Notes under the pieces: generated by a model
Seen by the model: only the letters and a program-made list of their open reading frames with translations
Told to the model about the DNA's origin: nothing
Database searches by the model: none
Part shown: piece by piece, positions 7,108 through 16,196 of the stretch
Layout: every line of letters begins with the position of its first letter
How positions within the stretch are numbered: position 1 is the stretch's first letter
NCBI GenBank assembly: GCA_039819665.1
Contig: JBCBRM010000026.1
Location: forward strand, 1 to 64,000
DNA: 64,000 nt
From: JAWPMV01 sp039819665
GTDB lineage: Bacteria; Bacteroidota; Bacteroidia; J057
Direction: 5' to 3'
Made by a program: the position numbers and the translations under genes

Positions 7108-9345
7108 GTGAACTCTATTTCATTTCTAGAACAACTAAACGAAGCACAACGCGAAGCTGTGGAAGCTATTGAGGGCCCACACATGGTTATCGCAGGAGCT
7201 GGTAGTGGTAAGACCCGGGTGCTTACTTACCGATTGGCATTTATCCTTTCACAGGGTATTGCCGATCCACAGGAGTTATTGGCCCTGACCTTTACCAACA
7301 AGGCCGCCAAAGAAATGAAAGAAAGGATCTACCGCCTGATCGGTGCCGAGGCAAAAAGCATTGTGATGGGCACTTTTCACTCTATCTTTTCGAGGATTTT
7401 GAGGGTTGAGGCCGAAAGATTGGGCTATACCAGTTCCTTTACCATCCTGGATGCTGACGATTCTCTCAAGATGATCAAACTTCTTCTTAAAGAGAAGAAC
7501 CTCGATGACAAGGTCTATAAGCCCAAAGTCATCCGAAACGGAATTAGCCTGGCAAAAAACCGCCTCATTTCTCCGAAAGAATATCAGGAACAAGCCGTAG
7601 ATGATTTCAACAGAAAAGTAGCAGAAATCTTCGGGATGTACGAGAAGCGCCTATTCAAGTCCAATGCCATGGATTTTGATGACCTTCTTCTCAAACCCAT
7701 CATCCTTTTCCAACAAGATCCACAAGTCCTCTATAAATACCAGCGCCGCTTTAAATACATCATGGTAGATGAGTACCAGGATACCAATCAGGCACAATAC
7801 CTCTTGTGCAATATGCTGGCGGCTCAACACCATAATATCTGCGTGGTAGGAGATGATGCACAGAGTATTTATGCCTTTCGTGGCGCTAATATTCGTAATA
7901 TCCTCAATCTTGAAAAGGACTATCCGGATCTACAGGTTCATAAGCTAGAGCAAAACTATCGCTCGACTCAAAATATCGTAAACGCTGCCAACTCAATTAT
8001 TTCTAAAAATCGGGATCAAATCAAAAAGAATGTTTTCACCAAAAATGAATCTGGAGAAAAGCTTCTAGTGGTAGAGTCCAGCAGCGAACAAGACGAAGCC
8101 AAACGAGTAAGCAATATGCTCCGAGAGCAAAAGCAACTCTTCAGCTTTTTCAATAAAGACTTTGCCGTACTCTATCGGACCAATTCTCAATCCCGCGCGA
8201 TAGAGGATGAACTCCGCAGAGCAGGGCTCACATATAAGATTTTTGGTGGTCTTTCTTTCTATCAGCGGAAAGAAGTTAAGGATGTTATTGCTTACCTGAA
8301 GCTGTCTATCAATCCGCAGGACGAAACAGCTATCAGAAGGGTAATCAATTATCCGACTAGGGGAATAGGAAAAACCAGCCTGGAGCGCATCAATATTTTC
8401 GCCAATGATGAGGGGATCAGTTTGTGGGAGGTTTTGGAGAATGTGCACAATGTGCCAGGATTGAATAGTCGGGCAAAAAATAAAGTTTCGGAGTTTGTCA
8501 TCATGATCCGGGACTTTGCCATCACAGCGGAGAAGAACGATGCCTATCATGCCGCTAACTACATGGCCAAACAATCGGGCATTCTAAAAGAACTTCATTC
8601 AGAAAATAATATAGAGAACCTGAGTCGCTGGGAAAATGTGCAGGAATTGCTCAACTCAGCCCAGGCCTTCACCGAAGACCCGGATCAGGACAACACCAAT
8701 CTTGAGAGTTTCCTGGCAGATATTTCCCTCTTTACCGATCAGGATCAAAAGATTGAGGACGATGACTACATTACCCTCATGACCATTCACTCCGCAAAAG
8801 GATTAGAGTTTAAGTCGGTCTTTCTGGTGGGAATGGAAGAAAATCTCTTCCCAAGTAGCCTGGCAATGGAAACCAGAGCTGACCTGGAGGAAGAAAGACG
8901 TCTTTTTTACGTAGCTGTTACCCGAGCAGAGAAAAGGCTCACCCTCAGCTATGCGAAATCGCGCTATCGCTTTGGTAATCTTCAGTTCAATGAGCCAAGT
9001 CGATTCCTTGATGAAGTTGATGAAGAATATCTCATTAAGCCTGCACAAAATATTCGTAGACAGACTGTTTCACCTTTCATGAGTCCAGGTATGGCCAAAA
9101 GGCCCACTACGAATCGTAAACTTACACCTGTCTCAAAAGCCAAAAGTAGCCTCACGCCTCCAGATTTTGAAGCGGCAGATCCGGATAAGATCGTTAAAGG
9201 CCTCAAAGTAAGGCATCTCAAATTTGGATTGGGAGAGGTCCTCAAAGTAGAAGGGCAGGGGCCAGGCAAAAAGGCAACCGTCCTCTTCAAACAAAAGGGC
9301 CAACGGGTACTCTTGCTCAAATATGCCAAGCTTCAGATTGTTTAA
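7108..9345 (+). CDS. pcrA: ATP-dependent DNA helicase UvrD/PcrA
   Basis: This 745-residue superfamily 1A helicase has the Walker A AGAGSGKT (residues 29-36), a TFTNKAAKEM motif Ia, DEYQDTN (221-227), VVGDDAQSIYAFRGA, QNYRST, TIHSAKGLEF (559-568) and VAVTRAEKRL. A C-terminal domain with GLKVRHLKFGLGEVLKVEG matches the Tudor-like tail of PcrA that contacts RNA polymerase. UvrD/PcrA unwinds DNA in nucleotide excision and mismatch repair and removes obstacles from forks. The start is GTG, since no ATG precedes the conserved LNEAQREAV. A TAACTTGC element sits only a few bases upstream, so the message could have a very short leader. Length matches PcrA. Confidence 0.95.
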   Translation: MNSISFLEQLNEAQREAVEAIEGPHMVIAGAGSGKTRVLTYRLAFILSQGIADPQELLALTFTNKAAKEMKERIYRLIGAEAKSIVMGTFHSIFSRILRVEAERLGYTSSFTILDADDSLKMIKLLLKEKNLDDKVYKPKVIRNGISLAKNRLISPKEYQEQAVDDFNRKVAEIFGMYEKRLFKSNAMDFDDLLLKPIILFQQDPQVLYKYQRRFKYIMVDEYQDTNQAQYLLCNMLAAQHHNICVVGDDAQSIYAFRGANIRNILNLEKDYPDLQVHKLEQNYRSTQNIVNAANSIISKNRDQIKKNVFTKNESGEKLLVVESSSEQDEAKRVSNMLREQKQLFSFFNKDFAVLYRTNSQSRAIEDELRRAGLTYKIFGGLSFYQRKEVKDVIAYLKLSINPQDETAIRRVINYPTRGIGKTSLERINIFANDEGISLWEVLENVHNVPGLNSRAKNKVSEFVIMIRDFAITAEKNDAYHAANYMAKQSGILKELHSENNIENLSRWENVQELLNSAQAFTEDPDQDNTNLESFLADISLFTDQDQKIEDDDYITLMTIHSAKGLEFKSVFLVGMEENLFPSSLAMETRADLEEERRLFYVAVTRAEKRLTLSYAKSRYRFGNLQFNEPSRFLDEVDEEYLIKPAQNIRRQTVSPFMSPGMAKRPTTNRKLTPVSKAKSSLTPPDFEAADPDKIVKGLKVRHLKFGLGEVLKVEGQGPGKKATVLFKQKGQRVLLLKYAKLQIV

Positions 9346-9357
9346 GTAGCTTCCCTC

Positions 9358-10086
9358 ATGAAAAATTCCATTCCCAATATCCTGACAGCTTCCAATCTGT
9401 TTTGTGGAAGCATTGCGGTTATTTTTATTTTTCTGGGGAAAGCAGACATGGTTGCCTGGTTTATTTTAACTGCTCTAATCATGGATTTTTTTGATGGTTT
9501 TGTGGCGCGCATGCTAAAAGTCAGCTCACCCGTAGGAAAGGAACTGGATTCACTTGCGGATATGGTGAGCTTTGGTTTGGTTCCTGCTTTGATTATGAGT
9601 CGAATGCTCGCAGAATTGCAAGGACACAGTTTTCCGTCTATGGATATGACTTTGAGTGAAATGGGATTTCTGGCAGGTTTACTGATCGCTATTTTCTCTG
9701 CTTTAAGATTGGCAAAATTTAATCTAGACGAAAGGCAGTCTGACGTTTTTTATGGACTTCCTACTCCTGCCAATACAATCTTGATACTTTCACTTTGGCT
9801 GATTGCTGAATTCTGGCCCGATAACTGGCTGAATGCATTCCTGGGAAATATCTATGCCCTGCTCGCCATCACAGCTTTTAGTTGCTATATTCTCATTGCC
9901 GATGTGCGACTAATTGCGCTTAAGTTTAAAAATTTTCAACTCAAGGATAATCTCTCTCGCTTTCTCCTATTAGGTATTTCTCTAATCCTCCTGATTTCCT
10001 TGCAGGTCCCTGGTATTCCTCTTATCATTTTCCTTTACCTCATTCTTTCTATTCTGGAAAATACCGGAGCTCTGAACCGTAAATAA
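9358..10086 (+). CDS. pssA: CDP-diacylglycerol--serine O-phosphatidyltransferase
   Basis: The 242-residue integral membrane protein begins KNSIPNILTASNLFCGSIAV, the typical opening of PssA. It carries the CDP-alcohol phosphotransferase signature: Asp43, Asp46-Gly, Ala50-Arg51, Gly60, Asp64 and Asp68 (DFFDGFVAR then GKELDSLAD). Seven to eight hydrophobic helices follow. It makes phosphatidylserine, precursor of phosphatidylethanolamine, from CDP-diacylglycerol and serine at the inner membrane. It starts 12 bases after the helicase stop and is likely co-transcribed with it. PgsA shares the fold, but the N-terminus and the DSLADMVSFGLVPA stretch favour PssA. A decarboxylase gene (psd) is not adjacent. 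Confidence 0.9.
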   Translation: MKNSIPNILTASNLFCGSIAVIFIFLGKADMVAWFILTALIMDFFDGFVARMLKVSSPVGKELDSLADMVSFGLVPALIMSRMLAELQGHSFPSMDMTLSEMGFLAGLLIAIFSALRLAKFNLDERQSDVFYGLPTPANTILILSLWLIAEFWPDNWLNAFLGNIYALLAITAFSCYILIADVRLIALKFKNFQLKDNLSRFLLLGISLILLISLQVPGIPLIIFLYLILSILENTGALNRK

Positions 10087-10170
10087 AAAGCATTTCCAAT
10101 CATATTTGGAATTCTTAAGCTGAATGTATCTCTTACATTCAAATTCTCAAGTTTAAAAGATTCTAGTGCT

Positions 10171-10422
10171 GTGAAATTCAAGGCTACCATCTACATAATG
10201 CCCCGAAAAGAGATTCTTGATCCCCAGGGAAAGGCAACACTTTCAGGCCTTCATAATCTGGGCTACGGGCAAATTTCTCAAGTCCGTATAGGGAAGCAAA
10301 TCGAAGTTCACCTGGAAGCTTCAGATAAGACCTCTGCCGAAGCTACCATAGAAGAAACTTGTAAAAAGTTACTGGCCAATCCCATCATTGAGCAATACTC
10401 TTTTGAGCTGGAAGCCCTTTAG
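10171..10422 (+). CDS. purS: phosphoribosylformylglycinamidine synthase subunit PurS
   Basis: This 83-residue protein (GTG start) matches PurS: FKATIYIMPRKEILDPQGKA, then LGYGQISQVRIGKQIEV and a C-terminal helix with CKKLLANPIIEQYSFE. PurS is the small subunit that, with PurL and PurQ, makes formylglycinamidine ribonucleotide in purine synthesis, tethering glutaminase and synthetase. Here it stands alone: purQ and purL are not in the window. The length equals the family norm. Its 3' end overlaps the convergent HD-domain gene by four bases. A small hairpin (10121-10128 with 10134-10141) lies 30 bases upstream but lacks a clear T run. Confidence 0.88.
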   Translation: MKFKATIYIMPRKEILDPQGKATLSGLHNLGYGQISQVRIGKQIEVHLEASDKTSAEATIEETCKKLLANPIIEQYSFELEAL

Positions 10423-11522
10423 ACTTTGCTTGTATTGATAAACTCGATTTCATGTGCTTCCCAGGGATGAATTTGTCCCTGACGAGCATACTTTCTCCTA
10501 ATTTCTCGATAACTAATTGGATCCGTAATCCCGGACAACAAATCCTCTAATTGTTCCTCAAAATACAGGATTTTCACTTCCATCTGCTCCATTCTCAGGA
10601 TATCGATCAGCTCCCGTCTGAGGGATTCACCCGTAAAATCTCCTTCAAATAAAAGTACCTTTTCCGGATCAAACTGCTTAGAGATCGCATTATGCAAATG
10701 AAGGCTATCTTCTTTCTCAACCTGGAGACGCACTGCCTGGTGAAATCGAGCATCCAGAAAATTTTGCATACTAGAAGCTGATGCTCCTATGGGGATAATG
10801 CAAGTATTGTTTTTTCGCTTTTTATCAGTAGGCATGACAGATTCTGACAACAACTTTTCCAGGAGTCTACTTTCACTAAACTGGCTTGCCTGCCATAAAG
10901 AATTTTTATGTAATAAATCTGCTTCTCGATAGGTTTCCTGGAGAGAGGCGAAAGTGCCAATCCGAGAAATTACCTCCGGAAGAATCCTTTCTTTAAAGTT
11001 GCCAGTCAAATCCCATACTTGTTGTTGGTTTTTACAGATTCTTCCCGTCAGATCACAATAGGCAAATATCCCAAGGAGTCTCAAATCCACCTGGATGGCG
11101 ATGGGGATATATTCACTTACCGGACTTTTTCTGATCCCAAAGCGCAAAGGAATACTATGCCAACGAATGAGATTAAGAATGGTCGTTCTTTGTTCAGTAG
11201 AAAGCTCCTGCCTTTGCAATAATATATTTCTGGCAATAGGAACTCCTGCTGCTTCATGTCCATGCGAATGATAACGACCATTTTCCCATTTGGTGGTTTT
11301 GGGCTTTCCTATATCATGAAGGAGTGCTGTCCAATATAGAATTTCCCTTTCATTCTCTGTTAATCCCCAGCTTTCGTCCAACTTCAACACATTTTCCAAT
11401 ACCATCAGGGTATGCGTATAGACATCTCCCTCAGCATGATAGCTGGGATTTTGCATCGTACGCTTCATTTGATTGATACAGGCAGTTGGAAGGGGTAAGC
11501 TTTTGGTATAAGCCTTGACCAT
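10419..11522 (-). CDS. HD-domain protein with degenerate P-loop kinase-like C-terminal half
   Basis: The 367-residue protein has an N-terminal HD domain: SYHAEGDVYTHTLMVLENV with His37, then ALLHDIGKP (His69-Asp70) and a GRYHSHGHEAAG stretch. This resembles the HD module of poly(A) polymerase/CCA-adding-like proteins. The second half resembles polynucleotide-kinase-like AAA_33 domains, ending in WEAHEIEFI. Where the Walker A should be, the sequence reads IPIGASASSMQNF (from residue 243), with no Lys-Ser/Thr, so ATP binding is probably lost. It is convergent with purS. The HD part likely hydrolyses phosphoester bonds; substrate unknown. The kinase half may be structural. The family call rests on motifs only. 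Confidence 0.6.
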   Translation of the reverse strand: MVKAYTKSLPLPTACINQMKRTMQNPSYHAEGDVYTHTLMVLENVLKLDESWGLTENEREILYWTALLHDIGKPKTTKWENGRYHSHGHEAAGVPIARNILLQRQELSTEQRTTILNLIRWHSIPLRFGIRKSPVSEYIPIAIQVDLRLLGIFAYCDLTGRICKNQQQVWDLTGNFKERILPEVISRIGTFASLQETYREADLLHKNSLWQASQFSESRLLEKLLSESVMPTDKKRKNNTCIIPIGASASSMQNFLDARFHQAVRLQVEKEDSLHLHNAISKQFDPEKVLLFEGDFTGESLRRELIDILRMEQMEVKILYFEEQLEDLLSGITDPISYREIRRKYARQGQIHPWEAHEIEFINTSKV

Positions 11523-11623
11523 AATACTCGATTACAAATATCCAGTCAATCTGAGTTTTGTGATTGTACTAAACTACAGATATTACGAGATGCTGCATAA
11601 TGCATATTCGAGTATTTCTTTCA

Positions 11624-14098
11624 TCAACTTCCGCTTTTCTTCTTGGGAGTCTCTTCCTTCTTGGGTGGGTTCTTGCTCCCGGGTTTGGCAGGAGTAGTCT
11701 TAGAAGTTGAACCACTGGATTTCTGAGTTTGCTTTTTCTGTCTTTCTAATGCCTTCTTTTCTGCCGCTTTCAAAATATCAGCTTCCAACTCTGCCTCGAG
11801 GTCCAATTCATCATCTTCCTCGAAATCTTCATCGGCCATTATTTCCCCTTCCCAATCCGCTTTTTCCTCCTCAGTCATTTCCATCTTCTTCTTTTCCTCT
11901 CCGGGTATATCTATATCCTCTCCCTCTTCATCTGGAAAAAGATTTTTATCAAAGAATAATTCATCTTCGGTAGGTAGCCACATATCTCCTTCAAACCCAT
12001 CATCCATGGTAAGTTTAAACTCTACTCTACGATTCTTTTCTTTATTCTCCTCCGTATCATTTGGAACTATCGGCCGAGTCTCACCATAGCCACTAGCTGT
12101 AATTTTCTCATCATCGAAGCCCCCATTTGTTATTATATAATCTCGAATACTATTTGCCCGTGCAATAGACAAACTCAGGTTAGCTTCATCCGGTCCATCA
12201 GAATCTGTATGGCCTTCGATTTCCAGCTTGAACATTGGATAGTTCTTGAGGAAGCGAATAATATAATTCAGTTTGGGCTTTACGCTACTCTGGAGCTTAG
12301 TACTATTACTTCTGAATCGCATAGACTCAAAGACAATTGGCTTATTATCTTCAAAACTTTGGGTAAAGATTTGAAAGGCAGTATCTCCTTTAAAGTAAAA
12401 GTCTCTTTCTATGGTGAGGAAGTTATCTCCCAGTACAAAGATTTTATAGCGATTATTGTTGATGAGGTCGAACTCAAAATAACCTGATTCATTGATCTCT
12501 TTGGGAGCCACCTCACGGTTATTTTCCATGTCGATGATCATAACTGTCCCCTGCAAAACATACCCACTTACAGAGTCAACCAGTGTTCCTTTCAAAGTGG
12601 CTATCGCATCTGGACGAGCCTCCATCGGCATGGGGAAAGAATAGAGGTCAAAGTTTTGTTTGACATGATCCTGATCCGTATCCTTAGCATCTGAGTAAAA
12701 GATCGTACTTCCCGCTCCGTCGATGGAGAAGTAATATTGATTTCCTCGAGTGTTTACAAGAGGTCCTAAATTATTGGACTGTTCCCAGCGGTCAATCATC
12801 CAGCGAGATTTGAAAATATCAAAGCTGCCAAAATTGGGATAATGACCAGTCGAACTGTAATAAAGGGTATTGTTGATCTTGTGGAAATAGGGAGTTACTT
12901 CCTCATTAGGAGTATTGACATTTGGCCCTAAATTTTGAGCAGGTCCCCAGCTATCTCCTTCTCTGTGAGAAACATAAATATCTGTCCCACCGAAGCCAGA
13001 CTTACGATTCGATGCAAAAAAGAGCATTTGACCATCAGCAGAGATATTGGGTTGGGAGTCCCAATTTTCTGAATTTACTCCACTGCCCAAATTCTTGATA
13101 TTGGTCCAGCGGATACTGCCATCAGGATTATTCCCTTCAAACTCTGCGCTGTAAATATCGCATCCGCCATAGGTAGGAAGCTCTTTTTTACGAGGATCGG
13201 TATCCTTATTTTTCTTCCGGCTCCGATCCATGTATTTTTCCTTATCTCTGCAACGGGTGAAATACAGAGTCTTGCCATCCGGGTCAAGGCTGGCAGAACC
13301 TTCATTGTATTTGCTATTTATATCGTCATTGAGTTTCTGAGCTGGCTTCCATTCATTGGTAACCCAGTCAATCTCTGTGTAATAAATATCTTCATTATAA
13401 CTGGCATATGGATCAACGAAGTCAGATGTACGCATTTCTTTTCCTGTCCTTCTGGAAGTAAATACCAGCATCGTATTAGTGGGATGGACAAAAGGAGCGT
13501 AATCCGGGTCCAGAGAATTTACCTGGTCTCCCATACTTGTCAGTACATTGGGAGGAGGGATCAAAGAATCAATTCTTTTTCTAACCTCAAGCAATTCATA
13601 ATATTTATCTATCGGAAGCCACTCACTGCGAGTCGCAGCGGTCAAAGAATCATAAGCCAACCTGGGTGCTCTTGTCCCTCTATTATGCATGCGGGCAAGG
13701 TCATAGTAATAGACTGCCCGTGCGGTATCCTTTAATATATGCTTTACTCTACCTGCCAACCATAATAAAGAGGTATCTCTGCGAAAGTTCTGGATCCCAA
13801 AGTTTTCAATGTAAGGGATCAGGACCTGATCCAGTTTTTCCATGTCTTCCCCACTTGCCAGCTCTCGGATTTCCGCAAGTGCCCTTTCGTTTTTGTAAAA
13901 GGGATAGCGATTGATATATGGAAAAGTTAAATAGGTACCTGAACGTTTCAGCGCCGCCTCATCGGATTGAATGAGTACAGATTTTTGCTTTAGAATATTT
14001 TCCGGAACAGAAGAACTGGCTTCCTGAGCCTGTGCCGAATTTATGCATAGGCAGAGACCTAGTAGAAAGGTTCCAAGGATTACAACAATAGCTCGCAT
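11624..14098 (-). CDS. OmpA family protein with beta-propeller, PorE-like architecture
   Basis: The 824-residue protein has a Sec signal peptide (about 1-24) and a helical TPR-like region (about 60-165, with WLAGRVKHIL and AVYYYDLARMHN). A PD40/WD40-type propeller follows (about 190-480; repeats such as GSASLDPDGKTLYFTRCRD and QPNISADGQMLFFASNR), then a carboxypeptidase-regulatory-like domain (about 500-570). An OmpA C-terminal peptidoglycan-binding domain (about 590-695) has LEIEGHTDSDG, and the end is a long acidic then Lys/Pro/Ser-rich tail. This TPR-propeller-CRD-OmpA order is that of PorE, a T9SS component tethering the machinery to peptidoglycan. It lacks an obvious lipobox. The gene lies downstream of a secreted coiled-coil protein, probably in one transcript. 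Paralogues of this architecture are common, so PorE identity is not certain. Confidence 0.82.
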   Translation of the reverse strand: MRAIVVILGTFLLGLCLCINSAQAQEASSSVPENILKQKSVLIQSDEAALKRSGTYLTFPYINRYPFYKNERALAEIRELASGEDMEKLDQVLIPYIENFGIQNFRRDTSLLWLAGRVKHILKDTARAVYYYDLARMHNRGTRAPRLAYDSLTAATRSEWLPIDKYYELLEVRKRIDSLIPPPNVLTSMGDQVNSLDPDYAPFVHPTNTMLVFTSRRTGKEMRTSDFVDPYASYNEDIYYTEIDWVTNEWKPAQKLNDDINSKYNEGSASLDPDGKTLYFTRCRDKEKYMDRSRKKNKDTDPRKKELPTYGGCDIYSAEFEGNNPDGSIRWTNIKNLGSGVNSENWDSQPNISADGQMLFFASNRKSGFGGTDIYVSHREGDSWGPAQNLGPNVNTPNEEVTPYFHKINNTLYYSSTGHYPNFGSFDIFKSRWMIDRWEQSNNLGPLVNTRGNQYYFSIDGAGSTIFYSDAKDTDQDHVKQNFDLYSFPMPMEARPDAIATLKGTLVDSVSGYVLQGTVMIIDMENNREVAPKEINESGYFEFDLINNNRYKIFVLGDNFLTIERDFYFKGDTAFQIFTQSFEDNKPIVFESMRFRSNSTKLQSSVKPKLNYIIRFLKNYPMFKLEIEGHTDSDGPDEANLSLSIARANSIRDYIITNGGFDDEKITASGYGETRPIVPNDTEENKEKNRRVEFKLTMDDGFEGDMWLPTEDELFFDKNLFPDEEGEDIDIPGEEKKKMEMTEEEKADWEGEIMADEDFEEDDELDLEAELEADILKAAEKKALERQKKQTQKSSGSTSKTTPAKPGSKNPPKKEETPKKKSGS

Positions 14099-14190
14099 GG
14101 CTATAAAAATTTAACACATTAAAGTTTTCCCCACATGCAGAATTACAGAAAAAAACTTATTTAAAAAAGACAGAATTTACTCAAACCCTG

Positions 14191-16086
14191 CTATTCAAAT
14201 ATCTGAAGCAATAAAGCATAAGCCTTCTGACTTTGGACTGTATTACTCCCGGTTCTAATGAAAAGATCTTCTCCTTCCTGAAAGCTTACGAAAAGTAAGC
14301 TTTTACCGGAATTCTGCAAGGCAAAAGAAAATCTCAGCGTAAGCGCATCTGCACTTAATTCGGGTAGGCGAATATTATCAAAACAAAGTTCATCTTCCTT
14401 TCCCTTCGGCTTGATATTTTTTAATCGTGCCCATTGAAATATCTGCTCTCGAAGCAATTCAGGAGCGTCTTTGCTCTTCACCGCAAAAGCAGGGACTCTT
14501 TGTTCTTTTATAGTTGTTGAAGCTGGATCAATCCGCAATGCTGAGGTCTTTCCCTTTTTCTGAGACTCGAAGCGGAGTCGTTCCTCTGTCAATTGATCGA
14601 TTCGCTTTTCAAGATCTGCTATGCGTTGCATCAGTTGAGCTTCTTTCCCTTTCAACTCATAGTCCGCAAGAAATTTTTCTCGTTGATCAATACGAGTTTC
14701 CCTAATCTTTACTTCCCATTCCAATTGCTCTAGTGCAATTTGAGCTTCTTCCAGTTCTTTTTGCTGTTTCAAATACACTTGCCTACGAATCTTCGCTGCA
14801 TCAGATTCCGGATTCAAGGTAGCAATCTCTTGCCGGAAAGAATCTTTCAATGTCGCCATTCTTTCCTCATTTCTCTTAAGGAGCATATCTTGTTCGCTCA
14901 ATCTTCCCCTCAATATCTGAATCAGGTCCCTGTCCGTTTCCTGAACCTCATACAATTCCTTTCGCTCTTCTTCCATCTGGGCAATACGAGCTTTAGGATC
15001 ATTCGCTGAAGCAGCAACAGCAATTTCTGCCTGGTATTTTTTGATCAGAGAATCCTGCCTTTCTCCAAATTCCTTTAAGGCTTTCATTTGCTCGTCTTGT
15101 TCCGTTACGCGATTTCTCAAATTTTGATTGAGCTGCTCAAGACTATCCAGGAGCATCTTCCCCTCAAGAAATAGAAGGCTATCAGTACTGGCCAGCAAAG
15201 GACTATCCATTAAAGTATCTATGGCTTCAGGCTGACTCTCCTGCAGATTCGCAATTTGTGAACTTAGGGAATCCTGTCTGAGAGAGGCCCGAATCAAAGA
15301 AGCTCGAAGCTCATCAATCGTAAGATGGAGCACCATGAGGGAATCCCGGTATTGGCTGACTTGTTCAGCTGCATTTTCATTTAAAAACTGAGAGGACTCA
15401 GAAGGTGCATTTTTTAGGTAATCCTGAAATCGAGTACTGATCCGTTCGACAATCTTCTCATCTTCTTTCATTTCCGGTGCTTCATAATCAGAGAAGGGGT
15501 CTTTCTTCAAGCGCGTTTCTCCAATATCTCCTACCCAATCTCGCTTCCTCTCAACAATGTCTTCATATTGAAAGCGGGATTCTCGCTCCTGGTATTTTTT
15601 TCGAAGCTCTGCTGCACTGGTTTCCTTAAAAAGGGGGTCAAAGTTGATGGTATCTCCACTAATATTTCTAACCATCTCAGCCAAATCGAGGAGTAACCTC
15701 AAGCTCAAATCTGGAGCTTTGGTAATATTGATGGGCTTTTGGTAATCATAGCTGCCTACCAACGTAAGGCGAGTCATGAGACCTGATATATCTTCTAACT
15801 GGTAAAAGAAGCTAATGGGTTGGCTTACACTGACGGGGGGATAATCCAGCTGCTCAAAAATCATAAAGTCCTCGAAAGAAACGGGAGGATTGATTGTATA
15901 AGTCGCAAAATGGTTTCTAATTCCTTGTTTTACTTCGGTACGAGGCTTTCGGACCATTACCTGAAATCCTTCCAGCTGTCGTTCCATGACCCTGACACGA
16001 CTGGCTTTCACCGGAATCAACTGCCCATACAATTTAGGAGTATAGCAGATAAGGAGGATCAAAAGAGCGGTGAAAGTAGATCGCAT
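14191..16086 (-). CDS. secreted coiled-coil protein, function unknown
   Basis: I chose the ATG giving the signal peptide MRSTFTALLILLICYTPKLY (cleavage near YGQ); the longer frame adds nine residues before it. The first ~200 residues look globular (VKASRVRVMERQLEGFQVMV, then beta-rich text). Residues ~230-520 are strongly charged Glu/Gln/Arg/Leu heptad sequence (for example MEEERKELYEVQETDRDLI), predicted to be a long periplasmic coiled coil. The last ~110 residues are again globular and end ALLLQIFE. No known family recognised. It precedes the PorE-like OmpA gene by 92 bases on the same strand, so a joint envelope role is plausible but inferred. Confidence 0.7.
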   Translation of the reverse strand: MRSTFTALLILLICYTPKLYGQLIPVKASRVRVMERQLEGFQVMVRKPRTEVKQGIRNHFATYTINPPVSFEDFMIFEQLDYPPVSVSQPISFFYQLEDISGLMTRLTLVGSYDYQKPINITKAPDLSLRLLLDLAEMVRNISGDTINFDPLFKETSAAELRKKYQERESRFQYEDIVERKRDWVGDIGETRLKKDPFSDYEAPEMKEDEKIVERISTRFQDYLKNAPSESSQFLNENAAEQVSQYRDSLMVLHLTIDELRASLIRASLRQDSLSSQIANLQESQPEAIDTLMDSPLLASTDSLLFLEGKMLLDSLEQLNQNLRNRVTEQDEQMKALKEFGERQDSLIKKYQAEIAVAASANDPKARIAQMEEERKELYEVQETDRDLIQILRGRLSEQDMLLKRNEERMATLKDSFRQEIATLNPESDAAKIRRQVYLKQQKELEEAQIALEQLEWEVKIRETRIDQREKFLADYELKGKEAQLMQRIADLEKRIDQLTEERLRFESQKKGKTSALRIDPASTTIKEQRVPAFAVKSKDAPELLREQIFQWARLKNIKPKGKEDELCFDNIRLPELSADALTLRFSFALQNSGKSLLFVSFQEGEDLFIRTGSNTVQSQKAYALLLQIFE

Positions 16087-16196
16087 ATCTTCATTCTTTT
16101 GCCAGGGTACCAAATCTTATAACGAATAAGATCCGATAAATTGTGAAAATCAAAGCCTAAGAATTGCAGGATACTTAAGCAAACGTTTTGGATGCC

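Noticed and set aside
10081..10170. Small hairpins before purS as a riboswitch or terminator
   Set aside because: Stems are only six to eight base pairs with no T run and no purine-riboswitch-like conserved bases.
11523..11616. Inverted repeat AATACTCGA/TCGAGTATT around the gap between HD and PorE-like genes
   Set aside because: Only nine bases with a long spacer and no function suggested; could be chance.
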